The notes beneath the pieces were generated by a model, which saw only the letters and a list, made by a program, of their open reading frames with translations, searched no databases and was not told where the DNA came from. From positions 62,001-126,000 of the forward strand of contig CAZQTW010000002.1 of assembly GCA_964596165.1 (NCBI GenBank): DNA of 64,000 nucleotides. The letters are read 5' to 3'. Positions 35,525 through 43,522 of this stretch are shown piece by piece (position 1 is the stretch's first letter; the number at the start of each line of letters is the position of its first letter). A program made the position numbers and the translations under genes. Source of the stretch: CAYUQT01 sp964596165 (GTDB lineage Bacteria; Planctomycetota; Phycisphaerae; UBA1845; JAFGLZ01).

Positions 35525-36505
35525 ATGCAAACCCCAACTGATTCCCGACGTTGCCGGACAGACTGTCGGATGGTGAAGAACGCAAGGCTGCCCGTCACCG
35601 TGTTGCTGCCCCTCTTACCGCTGGGCCTGATCCTCGCGTCGGGGGGTATCTCGGACACCTGCCGGGCGGCTGAGACACCGGAACCGAAGGTCGAGTTGCT
35701 TTGGCCTGCCGGCGCGCCCGATGCCCAGGGTGACAAGGAGGCGGACAAGCCGACGTTGACCGTCTTTTTGCCTCCGGCCGACCGGGCCAACGGCTGCGCC
35801 GTCGTGGTGTGCCCCGGCGGCGGATACGGCGGCCTGGCTATCGACTACGAGGGTTACGACGTGGCCCAATGGCTCAATTCGCACGGCGTGGCGGGATTCG
35901 TTCTCAAGTACCGACATCGAGGCGTGGGCTACGGTCATCCGACGCCGCTGCACGACGCTCAGCGGGCAATTCGAACCGTCCGGGCCCGCGCCAAAGAGTG
36001 GAGCGTTGATCCGAATCGCATCGGTATCCTGGGATTCTCAGCCGGTGGCCACCTTACCTCAAGTGCCGGCACGCACTTCGATAAAGGTTGCCCCGACGCC
36101 GCGGACCCGATCGACCGAGTCGGTTGCCGCCCGGATTTCCTGGTCTTGGTCTACCCCGTGATCTCGCTGACCGATCCGGCGATCACTCACAAGGGCTCCG
36201 GACAGAACCTGCTGGGAAAGGACCCCGATCCCAAGCTCGTCGAGTATATGTCCAGTGAGCTTCAGGTCACTTCCGAAACACCGCCGACCTTTCTCGTGCA
36301 CGGCAACAACGATACGGGTGTCGTGCCGGAGAACTCGGTCCGGTTCTACCTCGCCCTTCGCAAGGCCAAGGTGCCCGCCGAACTGCACATCTACGAGAAA
36401 GGCCGGCACGGGTTCGGCCTCAACAAGGAACCCGGCCCCGTGGCGACTTGGGGTGATCGGTGTATCGATTGGATGCGGGCACGCGGACTGCTTGGAAAGA
36501 AGTAG
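35525..36505 (+). CDS. Secreted alpha/beta hydrolase (acetyl-xylan-esterase-like)
   Basis: The 326-residue product begins with a basic stretch and a long hydrophobic signal (PVTVLLPLLPLGLILASGG). A carbohydrate-esterase-like hydrolase follows: VVVCPGGGYGGLAIDYEGYD (oxyanion loop), GILGFSAGGH with the Ser nucleophile, TFLVHGNNDTGVVPENS with the Asp, and EKGRHGFGL with the His. This order matches the BD-FAE/Axe2-like esterases that remove acetyl or feruloyl groups from plant polymers. GAGGA sits eight bases before ATG 35525, better than the ATG at 35570 that would leave a shorter n-region. It is 31 bases upstream of a GH94-like gene, so the two are likely one operon for polysaccharide breakdown. 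Confidence 0.88.
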   Translation: MQTPTDSRRCRTDCRMVKNARLPVTVLLPLLPLGLILASGGISDTCRAAETPEPKVELLWPAGAPDAQGDKEADKPTLTVFLPPADRANGCAVVVCPGGGYGGLAIDYEGYDVAQWLNSHGVAGFVLKYRHRGVGYGHPTPLHDAQRAIRTVRARAKEWSVDPNRIGILGFSAGGHLTSSAGTHFDKGCPDAADPIDRVGCRPDFLVLVYPVISLTDPAITHKGSGQNLLGKDPDPKLVEYMSSELQVTSETPPTFLVHGNNDTGVVPENSVRFYLALRKAKVPAELHIYEKGRHGFGLNKEPGPVATWGDRCIDWMRARGLLGKK

Positions 36506-36536
36506 CCGCCGGCTCACGTGAGGCGCCCGGACACTC

Positions 36537-39290
36537 ATGGCCAGAACACGACCATCGCCGGTCGTCATCATCGTGCTGGCCACCTGCCTCTCCGCCCGTG
36601 CTCTCCCAGCGGAAAGCTCCGCTCGATCAAGCAGTTCACTTGCGATAGGGACACCGGATGCCTTTGATTCCTTCTTCGATAACCAACCATCCTCCTTCAC
36701 TGAAACGCCCCATGGAAACGGGTGTTTCGGGCAGTGGATAACGGACGACAGCGGCCTACCGGCTTATGAGTACCGGATGGACCAACGGACCGACCCCCGC
36801 GCGGAGTACTTCACGAGCGGAGGCAACTCACGCGACCATTGGCACCTGATCGGAAACGACCGCATGGTGGCCACCGCGCACAACGGCGGCTACGTTCAAT
36901 TCTACGACTGGACCCGCGGAGGAAAGGTCATCAACCGTTGGTGCCCCCAAGAGAAGAACTACTCCGGAGGATTCAAGTTCATCCAGGTTGATGATCGGGC
37001 GTTCGCGACCCTCTGGGAATCCTTGCCCGGTGAGGCAAGACAGCGCCGGGTGTTCGGAACCGGATACTTCGAGAAGACGACCCATTTCCGGGGGTTAATC
37101 GTCACCGAACGAATTGAGGCTCCGCCGAACGACGATCCGGTACTGTTGTCAGTGACCGTCGCCCGCAATCACTCAGACAAGCCTTTGAACGTGACGATCG
37201 TCGAGTTCTGGGATCTGAACCTCCACCAACTCACGCCCGGTCTCATCATGACGGGACGGCAAGGCAACGTCGTTCACCGTCAGCGGACGGAGCTGAACCG
37301 CAAGTTCGTCATGGATGCGGACTGGCGGCAAGAAAGCGGCGTCCTCAGTGTACGTATCTTCCCAACGGACCCGCAAGCCGTTCCGAAACCTCATGAAATC
37401 GCCCAGGTGGACTATCATCCTCAGACGGTCTTCCTGGCCGTCCTGGACCCTTTGCCCGATCCATTCACGGCGTACGCCGTCGATCAGGAATTGTTCTTCG
37501 ACGGCCCCGGCATCAACAATCCCTGCCCGCCCGGAATCACCGGAGCGGCAGATGGTCGCCTCTTCTCAAAGCGCTCTGCGTTCGGTGGCCAGGCAGTCCT
37601 CGCCATACGACGAGCCCGCCGCATCGAACCTCAACAGAACGTGCAATGGCGGTATCTCTTCGGCTACACCGGCACGACCGAGATTCCCCAACTCGTCGCC
37701 CGTCACAAACAACGGACCAAGCCCCTGCGACGACCCGCTCCGGAACTGGCCGTCCCGGGACTCTCCTGGCTGGGACGCGAACTCCTCTGGCACTCCTACT
37801 ATCTCCAGGCCGGATCGCTTTACAGCGACTTCTTCAAGACCCACTTCGTCGACCAGGGATCCGCCTACGGCTACCTGCAGGGCTTGACCGGCGCCCATCG
37901 CGACTTCGCGCTGTTCACATTGCCCATGATCTACCTCCGCCCCGACCTCGCGAAGGAAATGCTTCGGTTCACCATGCGATCGCAGGACCACCGGACAGGC
38001 GCACTGCCCTATGCTCATACGGGATACGGCGCGGTGTCGGGCGCGGTGATTTACGGCACGCCGAGCGACCTGGACTTGTTCTTCTCATGGGCATTGTCGG
38101 AATACTTGGCGGCCACGCGAGACCTGCCCTTTCTCAGCGAGAGCGTCCCTTTTTATCCCCCGTCGGCCAACAGAGTCGGCACGGTCCTCGATCACGCCCG
38201 CACCGCTTTTCGACACCTGACGGACGTCGTCGGCCTTGGCCCCCACGGCCTCATCCGTTGCGGCTCCAACGACTGGAACGACGAACTCATCGCCCTGTCG
38301 CCCAAGCCCGACGTGACGCGTCAGAAAGGCGAGTCGTCGCTGAACGCGGGATTAGCGACCGTGGCATTACCCGCGCTGGCCGGTGCCGTGGAGGAGGTCG
38401 ATGCCGCTTTTGCCCTGCGGCTGCGGAAGTTTGCCGCGGGACAAGCGCGCGCGCTCAAGCCGCTTGGGACCGGCGACTGGGTGGCACGCGGGTATCTTGG
38501 CCAAGCGGACGCCCTATTGGGTCAGGACCGTATCTTTCTCGACACGCAGGCCTTCGGCGCCATCGGAGGCGTCTGGGATGCGCCGCAACTCAAAAGAATC
38601 TTTGAGCGAATCGATTCGCTCTGCGTCAAGCCGCAGCGGGTCGGCGCCATGTCCCTCTGGCCGCCCGTCAAGGGCCCGTCCGTGGACCCCGGCTCCGACA
38701 CGAACGGAGGAACCTGGGCGGCCATCGACGCATGGATCACATGGGCATGGTCGAAGACCGATGCAAAGCGCGCGTGGGACTTCTATCTCACAACGACGCT
38801 CGCCGCTCGCAGTCAGGCCTACCCGACGTGTTGGTACGGCATATGGTCCGGACCGGACTCCTACAACGCCCACTATCACGCCCGCCCGGAAGGCACGTTC
38901 AACTTCAAGTTCACCCCCATGACGGATTTCCCCGTAATGAATATGAACCGCCATGCGGGTCCCCTGTTCGACGCAATCAAGCTCGCCGGTATCGAACCCA
39001 GAGACGGCCGGATCGTCGTCGATCCCCGTCTGCCGTCGGATATGTTTGTCCTCCGGCTGCCGCTGCTGGGTATCGCGTACCGACCTGACGGCCATCGCGG
39101 ATACTACAACCCCGTGGTTCCCGGAACATTCCGATTCGCAATCCGACCGCCTTCACGCACCGACGCCCGAGGCTCGAGATGGGTCGTCAACGGTCGCATC
39201 ACGCCCGTCGTGCTCGACGACACAGGGCTCGCCCGCTTTGAGGCGCCGGGAAAACCGGGAAGTCGAATCACGTGGGAGCTAGTCAAGTAA
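36537..39290 (+). CDS. Exported GH94-like (alpha/alpha)6-barrel glycoside hydrolase/phosphorylase
   Basis: The 917-residue protein has a signal peptide (SPVVIIVLATCLSARALPAES). The N-terminal beta-sandwich (about 50-395) starts with GNGCFGQWITDDSGLPAYEYRM, close to the GNG(R/K)YG opening of cellobiose/chitobiose phosphorylases. The helical barrel holds HSYYLQAGSLYSDFF, FTLPMIYLRPDLAKEMLRFTMRSQ and RCGSNDWNDEL, with Asp579/Asp582 in the catalytic-acid position of GH94. The C-terminal SDTNGGTWAAIDAWITWAW and PVVPGTFRFAIR pack the end of the fold. GH94 phosphorylases are normally cytosolic, so a signal peptide is unusual and a hydrolytic or inverting variant is possible. The SD (TGAGG, 13 bases away) is weak. 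Confidence 0.75.
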   Translation: MARTRPSPVVIIVLATCLSARALPAESSARSSSSLAIGTPDAFDSFFDNQPSSFTETPHGNGCFGQWITDDSGLPAYEYRMDQRTDPRAEYFTSGGNSRDHWHLIGNDRMVATAHNGGYVQFYDWTRGGKVINRWCPQEKNYSGGFKFIQVDDRAFATLWESLPGEARQRRVFGTGYFEKTTHFRGLIVTERIEAPPNDDPVLLSVTVARNHSDKPLNVTIVEFWDLNLHQLTPGLIMTGRQGNVVHRQRTELNRKFVMDADWRQESGVLSVRIFPTDPQAVPKPHEIAQVDYHPQTVFLAVLDPLPDPFTAYAVDQELFFDGPGINNPCPPGITGAADGRLFSKRSAFGGQAVLAIRRARRIEPQQNVQWRYLFGYTGTTEIPQLVARHKQRTKPLRRPAPELAVPGLSWLGRELLWHSYYLQAGSLYSDFFKTHFVDQGSAYGYLQGLTGAHRDFALFTLPMIYLRPDLAKEMLRFTMRSQDHRTGALPYAHTGYGAVSGAVIYGTPSDLDLFFSWALSEYLAATRDLPFLSESVPFYPPSANRVGTVLDHARTAFRHLTDVVGLGPHGLIRCGSNDWNDELIALSPKPDVTRQKGESSLNAGLATVALPALAGAVEEVDAAFALRLRKFAAGQARALKPLGTGDWVARGYLGQADALLGQDRIFLDTQAFGAIGGVWDAPQLKRIFERIDSLCVKPQRVGAMSLWPPVKGPSVDPGSDTNGGTWAAIDAWITWAWSKTDAKRAWDFYLTTTLAARSQAYPTCWYGIWSGPDSYNAHYHARPEGTFNFKFTPMTDFPVMNMNRHAGPLFDAIKLAGIEPRDGRIVVDPRLPSDMFVLRLPLLGIAYRPDGHRGYYNPVVPGTFRFAIRPPSRTDARGSRWVVNGRITPVVLDDTGLARFEAPGKPGSRITWELVK

Positions 39291-39683
39291 CCACGCCCCG
39301 CTACGCCCCTACGGACAAGCAAGGATGATTCTTGCCATTGTCAGGGGGGCGCCGCGACAACCACTTTCCACCCGGCCGGCACGGTTTCAGGCAATCACAT
39401 GAATTTGTGAACCCGCAGTTGACTTTGATCGGGGTGACTTCATAGAGTTCCCCGTTGGGATTTCGGGGGACAGTCGCTTACGTTGCGCTCCGTGTGCCGT
39501 ACCGATAAGTCGTAGCCGGAAAAGGTCCCAAACGAATGGCCCGATAACGAGTGCCGACGCCCTCTGCGGGGTCGGCCGTGACGTTGAGGACGATTTGGTT
39601 CTTCTCGTGGCCCTGTCGAGGGTCGGTGAAGATCATTGCCGTCTTGTTTGTCAGTGCCTGAACAATCCTGAGGGGAAGAGCAA
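39291..39683. other. Interval between the GH94-like and PEP-CTERM genes
   Basis: 393 bases. The plus strand has a TTGACT at 39419-39424 with an ATAGAG 17 bases on, a weak promoter for the PEP-CTERM gene, and a GAGGGGA site near 39671 for its start. The minus strand holds a short protein-like remnant (39478-39660, listed separately). No other gene is seen. Confidence 0.4.
39478..39660 (-). pseudogene. C-terminal protein fragment (gene remnant)
   Basis: About 60 codons on the minus strand read IVQALTNKTAMIFTDP, then EKNQIVLNVTADPAEGVG, RYRAIRLGPFPATTYRY and a stop. The mix of residues and the segment rhythm look like a genuine beta-sandwich end and not the Arg/Pro-rich shadow frames elsewhere. 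There is no start or upstream domain: extending it runs into the plus-strand PEP-CTERM gene. I read it as the tail of a lost exported protein; the parent family is not recognised. Confidence 0.35.
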
Positions 39684-40280
39684 ATGAAGCGATTGGCATG
39701 TGTGGCAACGGTGTGTGCCGGGATGATGGTTGGACCTTCGAGCGCGGGTGCGGATGTCTTCACGTTCCAACCGACGCCTCGAGCGGATCTTTGGGACCTC
39801 GATCACAATCAGGCGTATACCTGGGGCATCAACTGGTCGGTCCCCACCGGACAGGAGATCAGGCGCGTGACGCTGTTCATCGACAACATAAACGACTGGA
39901 CGGTGGAACCCAATGACATCCTTTACGTACACTTGCTGGATAATCCGGCCCTCGGTGGGAAGGCGTTCACGGATTCGCAGAATCCCTCGGACTACTTCCA
40001 GGGTCAGGGGATGCTGCTGACCACCTACACCGACGACGATGGTTGGCCCAATCCGGCGGAAGATTGGACCTACACGTTCACTATGGGCCAGATCCGGATG
40101 CTGGAAACCTACGCGATGAATGGCGTCTTTGGATTCGGATTCGATCCGGACTGCCACTATAACAACGACGGGGTCACGCTGACGATCGAGACGTCGGTTC
40201 CCGTGCCCGAACCCACGGTTGGATTGTTGGTCACGGTTGGGCTGGGTCTGTTCGGGCGGCGCCTCAAACGCATTGCGTAG
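39684..40280 (+). CDS. PEP-CTERM sorting-domain protein
   Basis: The 198-residue product has an N-terminal signal (CVATVCAGMMVGPSSAGA) and a beta-rich body (WGINWSVPTGQEIRRVTLFIDNIND and YTFTMGQIRMLETY). The last 27 residues are a PEP-CTERM tripartite signal: VPVPEPT, a hydrophobic helix LLVTVGLGLF and a basic end GRRLKRIA. Exosortase recognises it, cuts after the PEP segment and retains or releases the protein at the surface, usually with exopolysaccharide. No exosortase or EPS gene is in the window. A GAGGGGA element precedes ATG 39684. Its middle has many Asp/Asn/Trp, typical of calcium- or sugar-binding exported beta proteins; the function is otherwise unknown. Confidence 0.9.
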   Translation: MKRLACVATVCAGMMVGPSSAGADVFTFQPTPRADLWDLDHNQAYTWGINWSVPTGQEIRRVTLFIDNINDWTVEPNDILYVHLLDNPALGGKAFTDSQNPSDYFQGQGMLLTTYTDDDGWPNPAEDWTYTFTMGQIRMLETYAMNGVFGFGFDPDCHYNNDGVTLTIETSVPVPEPTVGLLVTVGLGLFGRRLKRIA

Positions 40281-40358
40281 TGTGCGCCGACGGACAGGGC
40301 CTCAGACTCGTTCAACAGGCTGTCCTACGGCAGGGGGATCGGATCAGGCGGTGTCCTG

Positions 40359-41771
40359 TCATCCCTCCTGTTCCGACGGCGATTCCGTTCGACGTCTCAT
40401 ACGAACGCGGTGAACATACGCCGCGCTGACGACGGCCGCGGCGACGATGAAGGCCTGCGAACTGCGCCCGAACCGTCCCTGATTCCACAATTCGACAATG
40501 ACGACACGCCACAGAACCAGGCATTGAGCGCCGACGCCGACCAGGGGCACAATCAGGTTCCAAAGCAGGTGAAAACGATCCCGCCGGAAACGCCGGAAGT
40601 AGACGAAGTTCGACACGTTTGCGAGAAGATACACGACGGCAATGAACCAGGCGAAAACGTTTCCCCACCAGGTAACGGTCTGCGTCGCGCCGAGTCTGAG
40701 CGAGACGGGAACAACGGCCACCACCGTCGTCGCGAAGACCACGTGCAAGGCATGCCACGGGGCCTTGGTCTTCGGATGCACGTAACTGAGCCATGCGGGA
40801 AGCGTGCCGTCCCGCCCCATCGCGTACAGCACGCGCGAGGCGGCGGTGGAACACGGAACCAGCGCCCCGATGCTTGCCGTCATGCCCGTGACGGTAACGA
40901 GCAACTTGAACGGGCCCCAGTAGCGCTCCGCAAGGGGAATAATCGGCGTGGCAAACTCCTGCGCGGCCATCCGCATGAGTTCCTCGGGAGCGGTGGCCAT
41001 CGTGAAGGCGGAGAAACCGATCACATACCACGTTCCGATCAGCACGCACGTCAGCACCATGGCCAGCGGAATCGTGCGTTCGGGGTTGCTGGTCTCTTCG
41101 GACGCGGGAGTCACCGCGTCACATACCATGGCCAGCAACGCCAGAGGCAACGCCAGAAAGATGCCCGACCACCCTCCTTTCGCGGCCGAGGGCATGACGG
41201 GCGCCCACGAAAACGTCCCGTGATAAACCGCCGCGCCAAGAAACGTCACCGCGAGCGCAACCACAACCGCCAACTCCGTCATCAGCATCACAAAGGCCGT
41301 TTCGGAAGAGATGACGATCCCTCGGTACGTGACATAGCCGGTGATCGTCAACGACAAACCGATGCCGAGCAACCACGTCCACGTGCCGGCCTGAACGCCG
41401 AAGGACTTAAGCAACTCGTTCAGAAACAGACTGAAGACAATCGGCGGAAACACGACCGTCAACACATAGTACATGGCGGTCATCAGGCCCGCCCACAACC
41501 CCAGCGACTCGCCCAGCGCGCATCGCGCCCAAGCGTAAACGCCACCCGCCGACGGCATCTGGCTGGTCAACACGCCGAAGCTCACCGCCGACGGCAAGGT
41601 CATCGCCAAGCCCACCAGCATGACGAATCCGACGGCCACTCCCACCTGCGAAACCATCGAACCCAGCAGCGTGTAAATCGAAATGGCCGGAGCCATGTAG
41701 GCCGCCGTTAACGCGGCGGTGCTGAGCAGACCCAGGGCATTGGACTGCAGTCCCGTCCGATCGTTCGACAT
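40359..41771 (-). CDS. APC-superfamily amino acid/amine permease
   Basis: The 470-residue inner-membrane transporter has about 12 helices. It begins LQSNALGLLSTAALTAAYMAPAISIY and continues with SQMPSAGGVYAWARCALGESLGLWAG (the conserved glycine-rich part of helix 3 and loop). SSETAFVMLMTELAVVVALA precedes CDAVTPASEETSNPERTIPLAM (the acidic loop after helix 6), and the latter half has GALVPCSTAASRVLYAMGRDGTLP. This fits amino acid or ethanolamine-like permeases; the substrate is not defined. GAGGA lies five bases before ATG 41771. The frame upstream of that is not protein-like. It shares little beyond the fold with the permease at 17154-18638. Confidence 0.86.
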   Translation of the reverse strand: MSNDRTGLQSNALGLLSTAALTAAYMAPAISIYTLLGSMVSQVGVAVGFVMLVGLAMTLPSAVSFGVLTSQMPSAGGVYAWARCALGESLGLWAGLMTAMYYVLTVVFPPIVFSLFLNELLKSFGVQAGTWTWLLGIGLSLTITGYVTYRGIVISSETAFVMLMTELAVVVALAVTFLGAAVYHGTFSWAPVMPSAAKGGWSGIFLALPLALLAMVCDAVTPASEETSNPERTIPLAMVLTCVLIGTWYVIGFSAFTMATAPEELMRMAAQEFATPIIPLAERYWGPFKLLVTVTGMTASIGALVPCSTAASRVLYAMGRDGTLPAWLSYVHPKTKAPWHALHVVFATTVVAVVPVSLRLGATQTVTWWGNVFAWFIAVVYLLANVSNFVYFRRFRRDRFHLLWNLIVPLVGVGAQCLVLWRVVIVELWNQGRFGRSSQAFIVAAAVVSAAYVHRVRMRRRTESPSEQEG

Positions 41772-41887
41772 GAAAATCCTCGCTCCGAGCGGCCGGATGA
41801 TACCGCGGCGATGGGCGTTACGCCACAACGTCCACGGAAGCCCGATGAATGCCTTTGGAGCATCAGACCGGCCGCCGGTCGAGTGAA

Positions 41888-41916
41888 CTGACACGATGGG
41901 CCTCAGGTGGTATACT
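41888..41916 (+). promoter_or_regulatory. Promoter for the small membrane protein gene
   Basis: CTGACA (41888-41893), a 17-base spacer and TATACT (41911-41916). Predicted start near 41923, giving a leader of about 75 bases before ATG 41998. Confidence 0.5.
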
Positions 41917-41997
41917 GTCGTGTGGAAGAATCGACGGCCGGTGCGGGGCGCTCTCTTTGAATACGAATCGGCCGCCGCAGGCCGCGAGGACGGGAAC

Positions 41998-42261
41998 ATG
42001 GAAGGTACGGGTGCGCAGACTGTCGGGGGGCTTATCCTTATCGCCGTCGCCGTCATCCACCTCGGGTTTTCAGCGGGAGTCTGGGCGGATGCGGACAGGC
42101 TGAAGAAGGACAATCAGAAGACGTGGTTCGTCGGCACGTTCTTGTGGACGTTGGCCACCCTCTTGGGAGGCCCAATCATCGCCCTGTGCTACTGGCTGAT
42201 CCATCGCTCGACCCTTCGCCCGCCGGTCCGGTCGAAGGACGAGCCTCCCAGCGAACCTTAG
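41998..42261 (+). CDS. Small two-helix membrane protein
   Basis: The 87-residue product has two membrane helices (about 10-28 and 46-65) joined by a charged loop (ADADRLKKDNQKTW), ending in a Pro/Glu-rich tail. This pattern resembles small phospholipase-D-nuclease-N-terminal-like or phage-shock-like membrane proteins, but no family is certain. GAGGA sits seven bases before ATG 41998, and a good promoter lies upstream, both supporting a real gene. It converges with the Gfo/Idh gene with only nine bases between stops. The glycine-rich second helix (TLLGGPIIALCYWLIH) suggests oligomer contact. No function is assigned. Confidence 0.72.
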   Translation: MEGTGAQTVGGLILIAVAVIHLGFSAGVWADADRLKKDNQKTWFVGTFLWTLATLLGGPIIALCYWLIHRSTLRPPVRSKDEPPSEP

Positions 42262-42270
42262 TCCTCTCCG

Positions 42271-43359
42271 TCACCGTTCGGCCTGCTCCCGCCCTTCCTC
42301 GGCTTCGGATTCGACCTCGCCCTCCCAATGGCCCGGAAGAGGAAGATCGTGCAGGTCGTAAAGCTTGGCCGGCGACTCCGGTTCGCCCGTGCGCGCGGAC
42401 AGGTATGCCGTTTCGATCACCGCCACGGTTGCCAAATGCTCCCGTGCCGCGCTGGAATAGCTCTTGGCGTCCGAAAGGATCGATCGGGCAAAACTCTCAA
42501 CCTGCGCAATGTAAATCGACTTGCGATCAGGTCTGGGCTGACGGATCTCCTTGCCGTCCGCCGTCTGAATGACCGTCACGCCGGGTTCCATCAGTAGACT
42601 GCCCTTGGGACCATCAAAAGCAAGAGACCACGCCTGGGGAAATGTCCTCCGGTGCGCAACCAGTGTCGCCATCGCGCCGTCTCGATACCGAAGCATGACC
42701 GAGGCCACGTCTTCCGTATCGTAAGGCTGAACCCCCGGCCGCCGCGCGGTGGTCGAAACCACCTGATCGGGCAACCCCATCCACTGAACGATGGCATCCA
42801 CGATCTCGTATGCCTGATCGATCAGCGCGCCGCCACCGGCCCGTTCGTGATCGCCGCGCCAGTTCAGAGGGTCATGCCGGTAATCCAGAACCGTCCCCCG
42901 CGCCACATACGGGTGCCCGATGAACTCGGAAGGATCGGCCACACCACCGCCTACACCGATGAACCGCCAAGGCCGAGCCACCGCCAGTCTGACTTTCCGC
43001 GCGTCGAAAACCTCCAGAAGCTGTGTGGCCTCCTGGACGGTCCGGGCGAGCGGCGTCTCTCGCCAGACGTGAATCCCGCGCGAAGCCGCAAGCTTGAGCT
43101 GATCGAAACACGCGAACGGCGCCGCGGCCACGTACAGCGCTTCCATGGGCTGTTCCACGATCAGCGAGCGGTAGTCGTCGTACCCCTCGATATGCAGCTC
43201 CGTCGCGATTTCCTTTGCCAGGTCTCCGTCGCGGTCGGCCAGAGCGATCAGATCGATCCTCTCGCTGGCTCGCAAGGCCTCCAGCAGTTGGGCCCCACTC
43301 CCGGAGATGCCGAGGATGCCGGCCTTGATGCGTCGTTCGTTCGCGGGCGACGGGTCCAT
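42271..43359 (-). CDS. Gfo/Idh/MocA-family oxidoreductase, cytosolic
   Basis: The 362-residue protein has no export signal. Its Rossmann start IKAGILGISGSGAQLLEAL (about 11-29) binds NAD(P), and the second part has ALADRDGDLAK, MEALYVAAAPFACF and WRETPLARTVQEA in place of the usual EKPLA motif, so the lysine is replaced (ETPLA). A GGGALIDQAYEIVDAIVQWMG block and PARLYDL-like end complete the two domains. Members act on sugars or inositol; the missing lysine weakens a dehydrogenase prediction. I chose ATG 43359: the ATG at 43374 lies inside the predicted -10 box (43370-43375), so it probably is not in the mRNA. The 3' end converges with a small membrane protein. Confidence 0.84.
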   Translation of the reverse strand: MDPSPANERRIKAGILGISGSGAQLLEALRASERIDLIALADRDGDLAKEIATELHIEGYDDYRSLIVEQPMEALYVAAAPFACFDQLKLAASRGIHVWRETPLARTVQEATQLLEVFDARKVRLAVARPWRFIGVGGGVADPSEFIGHPYVARGTVLDYRHDPLNWRGDHERAGGGALIDQAYEIVDAIVQWMGLPDQVVSTTARRPGVQPYDTEDVASVMLRYRDGAMATLVAHRRTFPQAWSLAFDGPKGSLLMEPGVTVIQTADGKEIRQPRPDRKSIYIAQVESFARSILSDAKSYSSAAREHLATVAVIETAYLSARTGEPESPAKLYDLHDLPLPGHWEGEVESEAEEGREQAER

Positions 43360-43369
43360 GATGACGGCG

Positions 43370-43399
43370 ACCATATCGCCACGCCCGCGCCGATGTCAA
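43370..43399 (-). promoter_or_regulatory. Promoter upstream of the cytosolic Gfo/Idh gene
   Basis: On the minus strand: TTGACA (43399-43394), an 18-base spacer and TATGGT (43375-43370). The predicted start is about four bases before ATG 43359, so the transcript has almost no leader and no SD. Confidence 0.5.
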
Positions 43400-43522
43400 T
43401 CCGGGTTGCAGGCTGCCCGTGGTTCCCTTACCTTCAGGGAACCCTTGGCCGACACGGTGATTGTCGCGCGGCCGTCGCCGTCGTACCGGACCGAAACGTA
43501 TCATTTCCCTGAGGAGGCCTTC

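Noticed and set aside
40410..41711. 433-codon plus-strand frame opposite the permease
   Set aside because: Same reason: an Arg/Gly/His/Gln shadow of a membrane protein gene.
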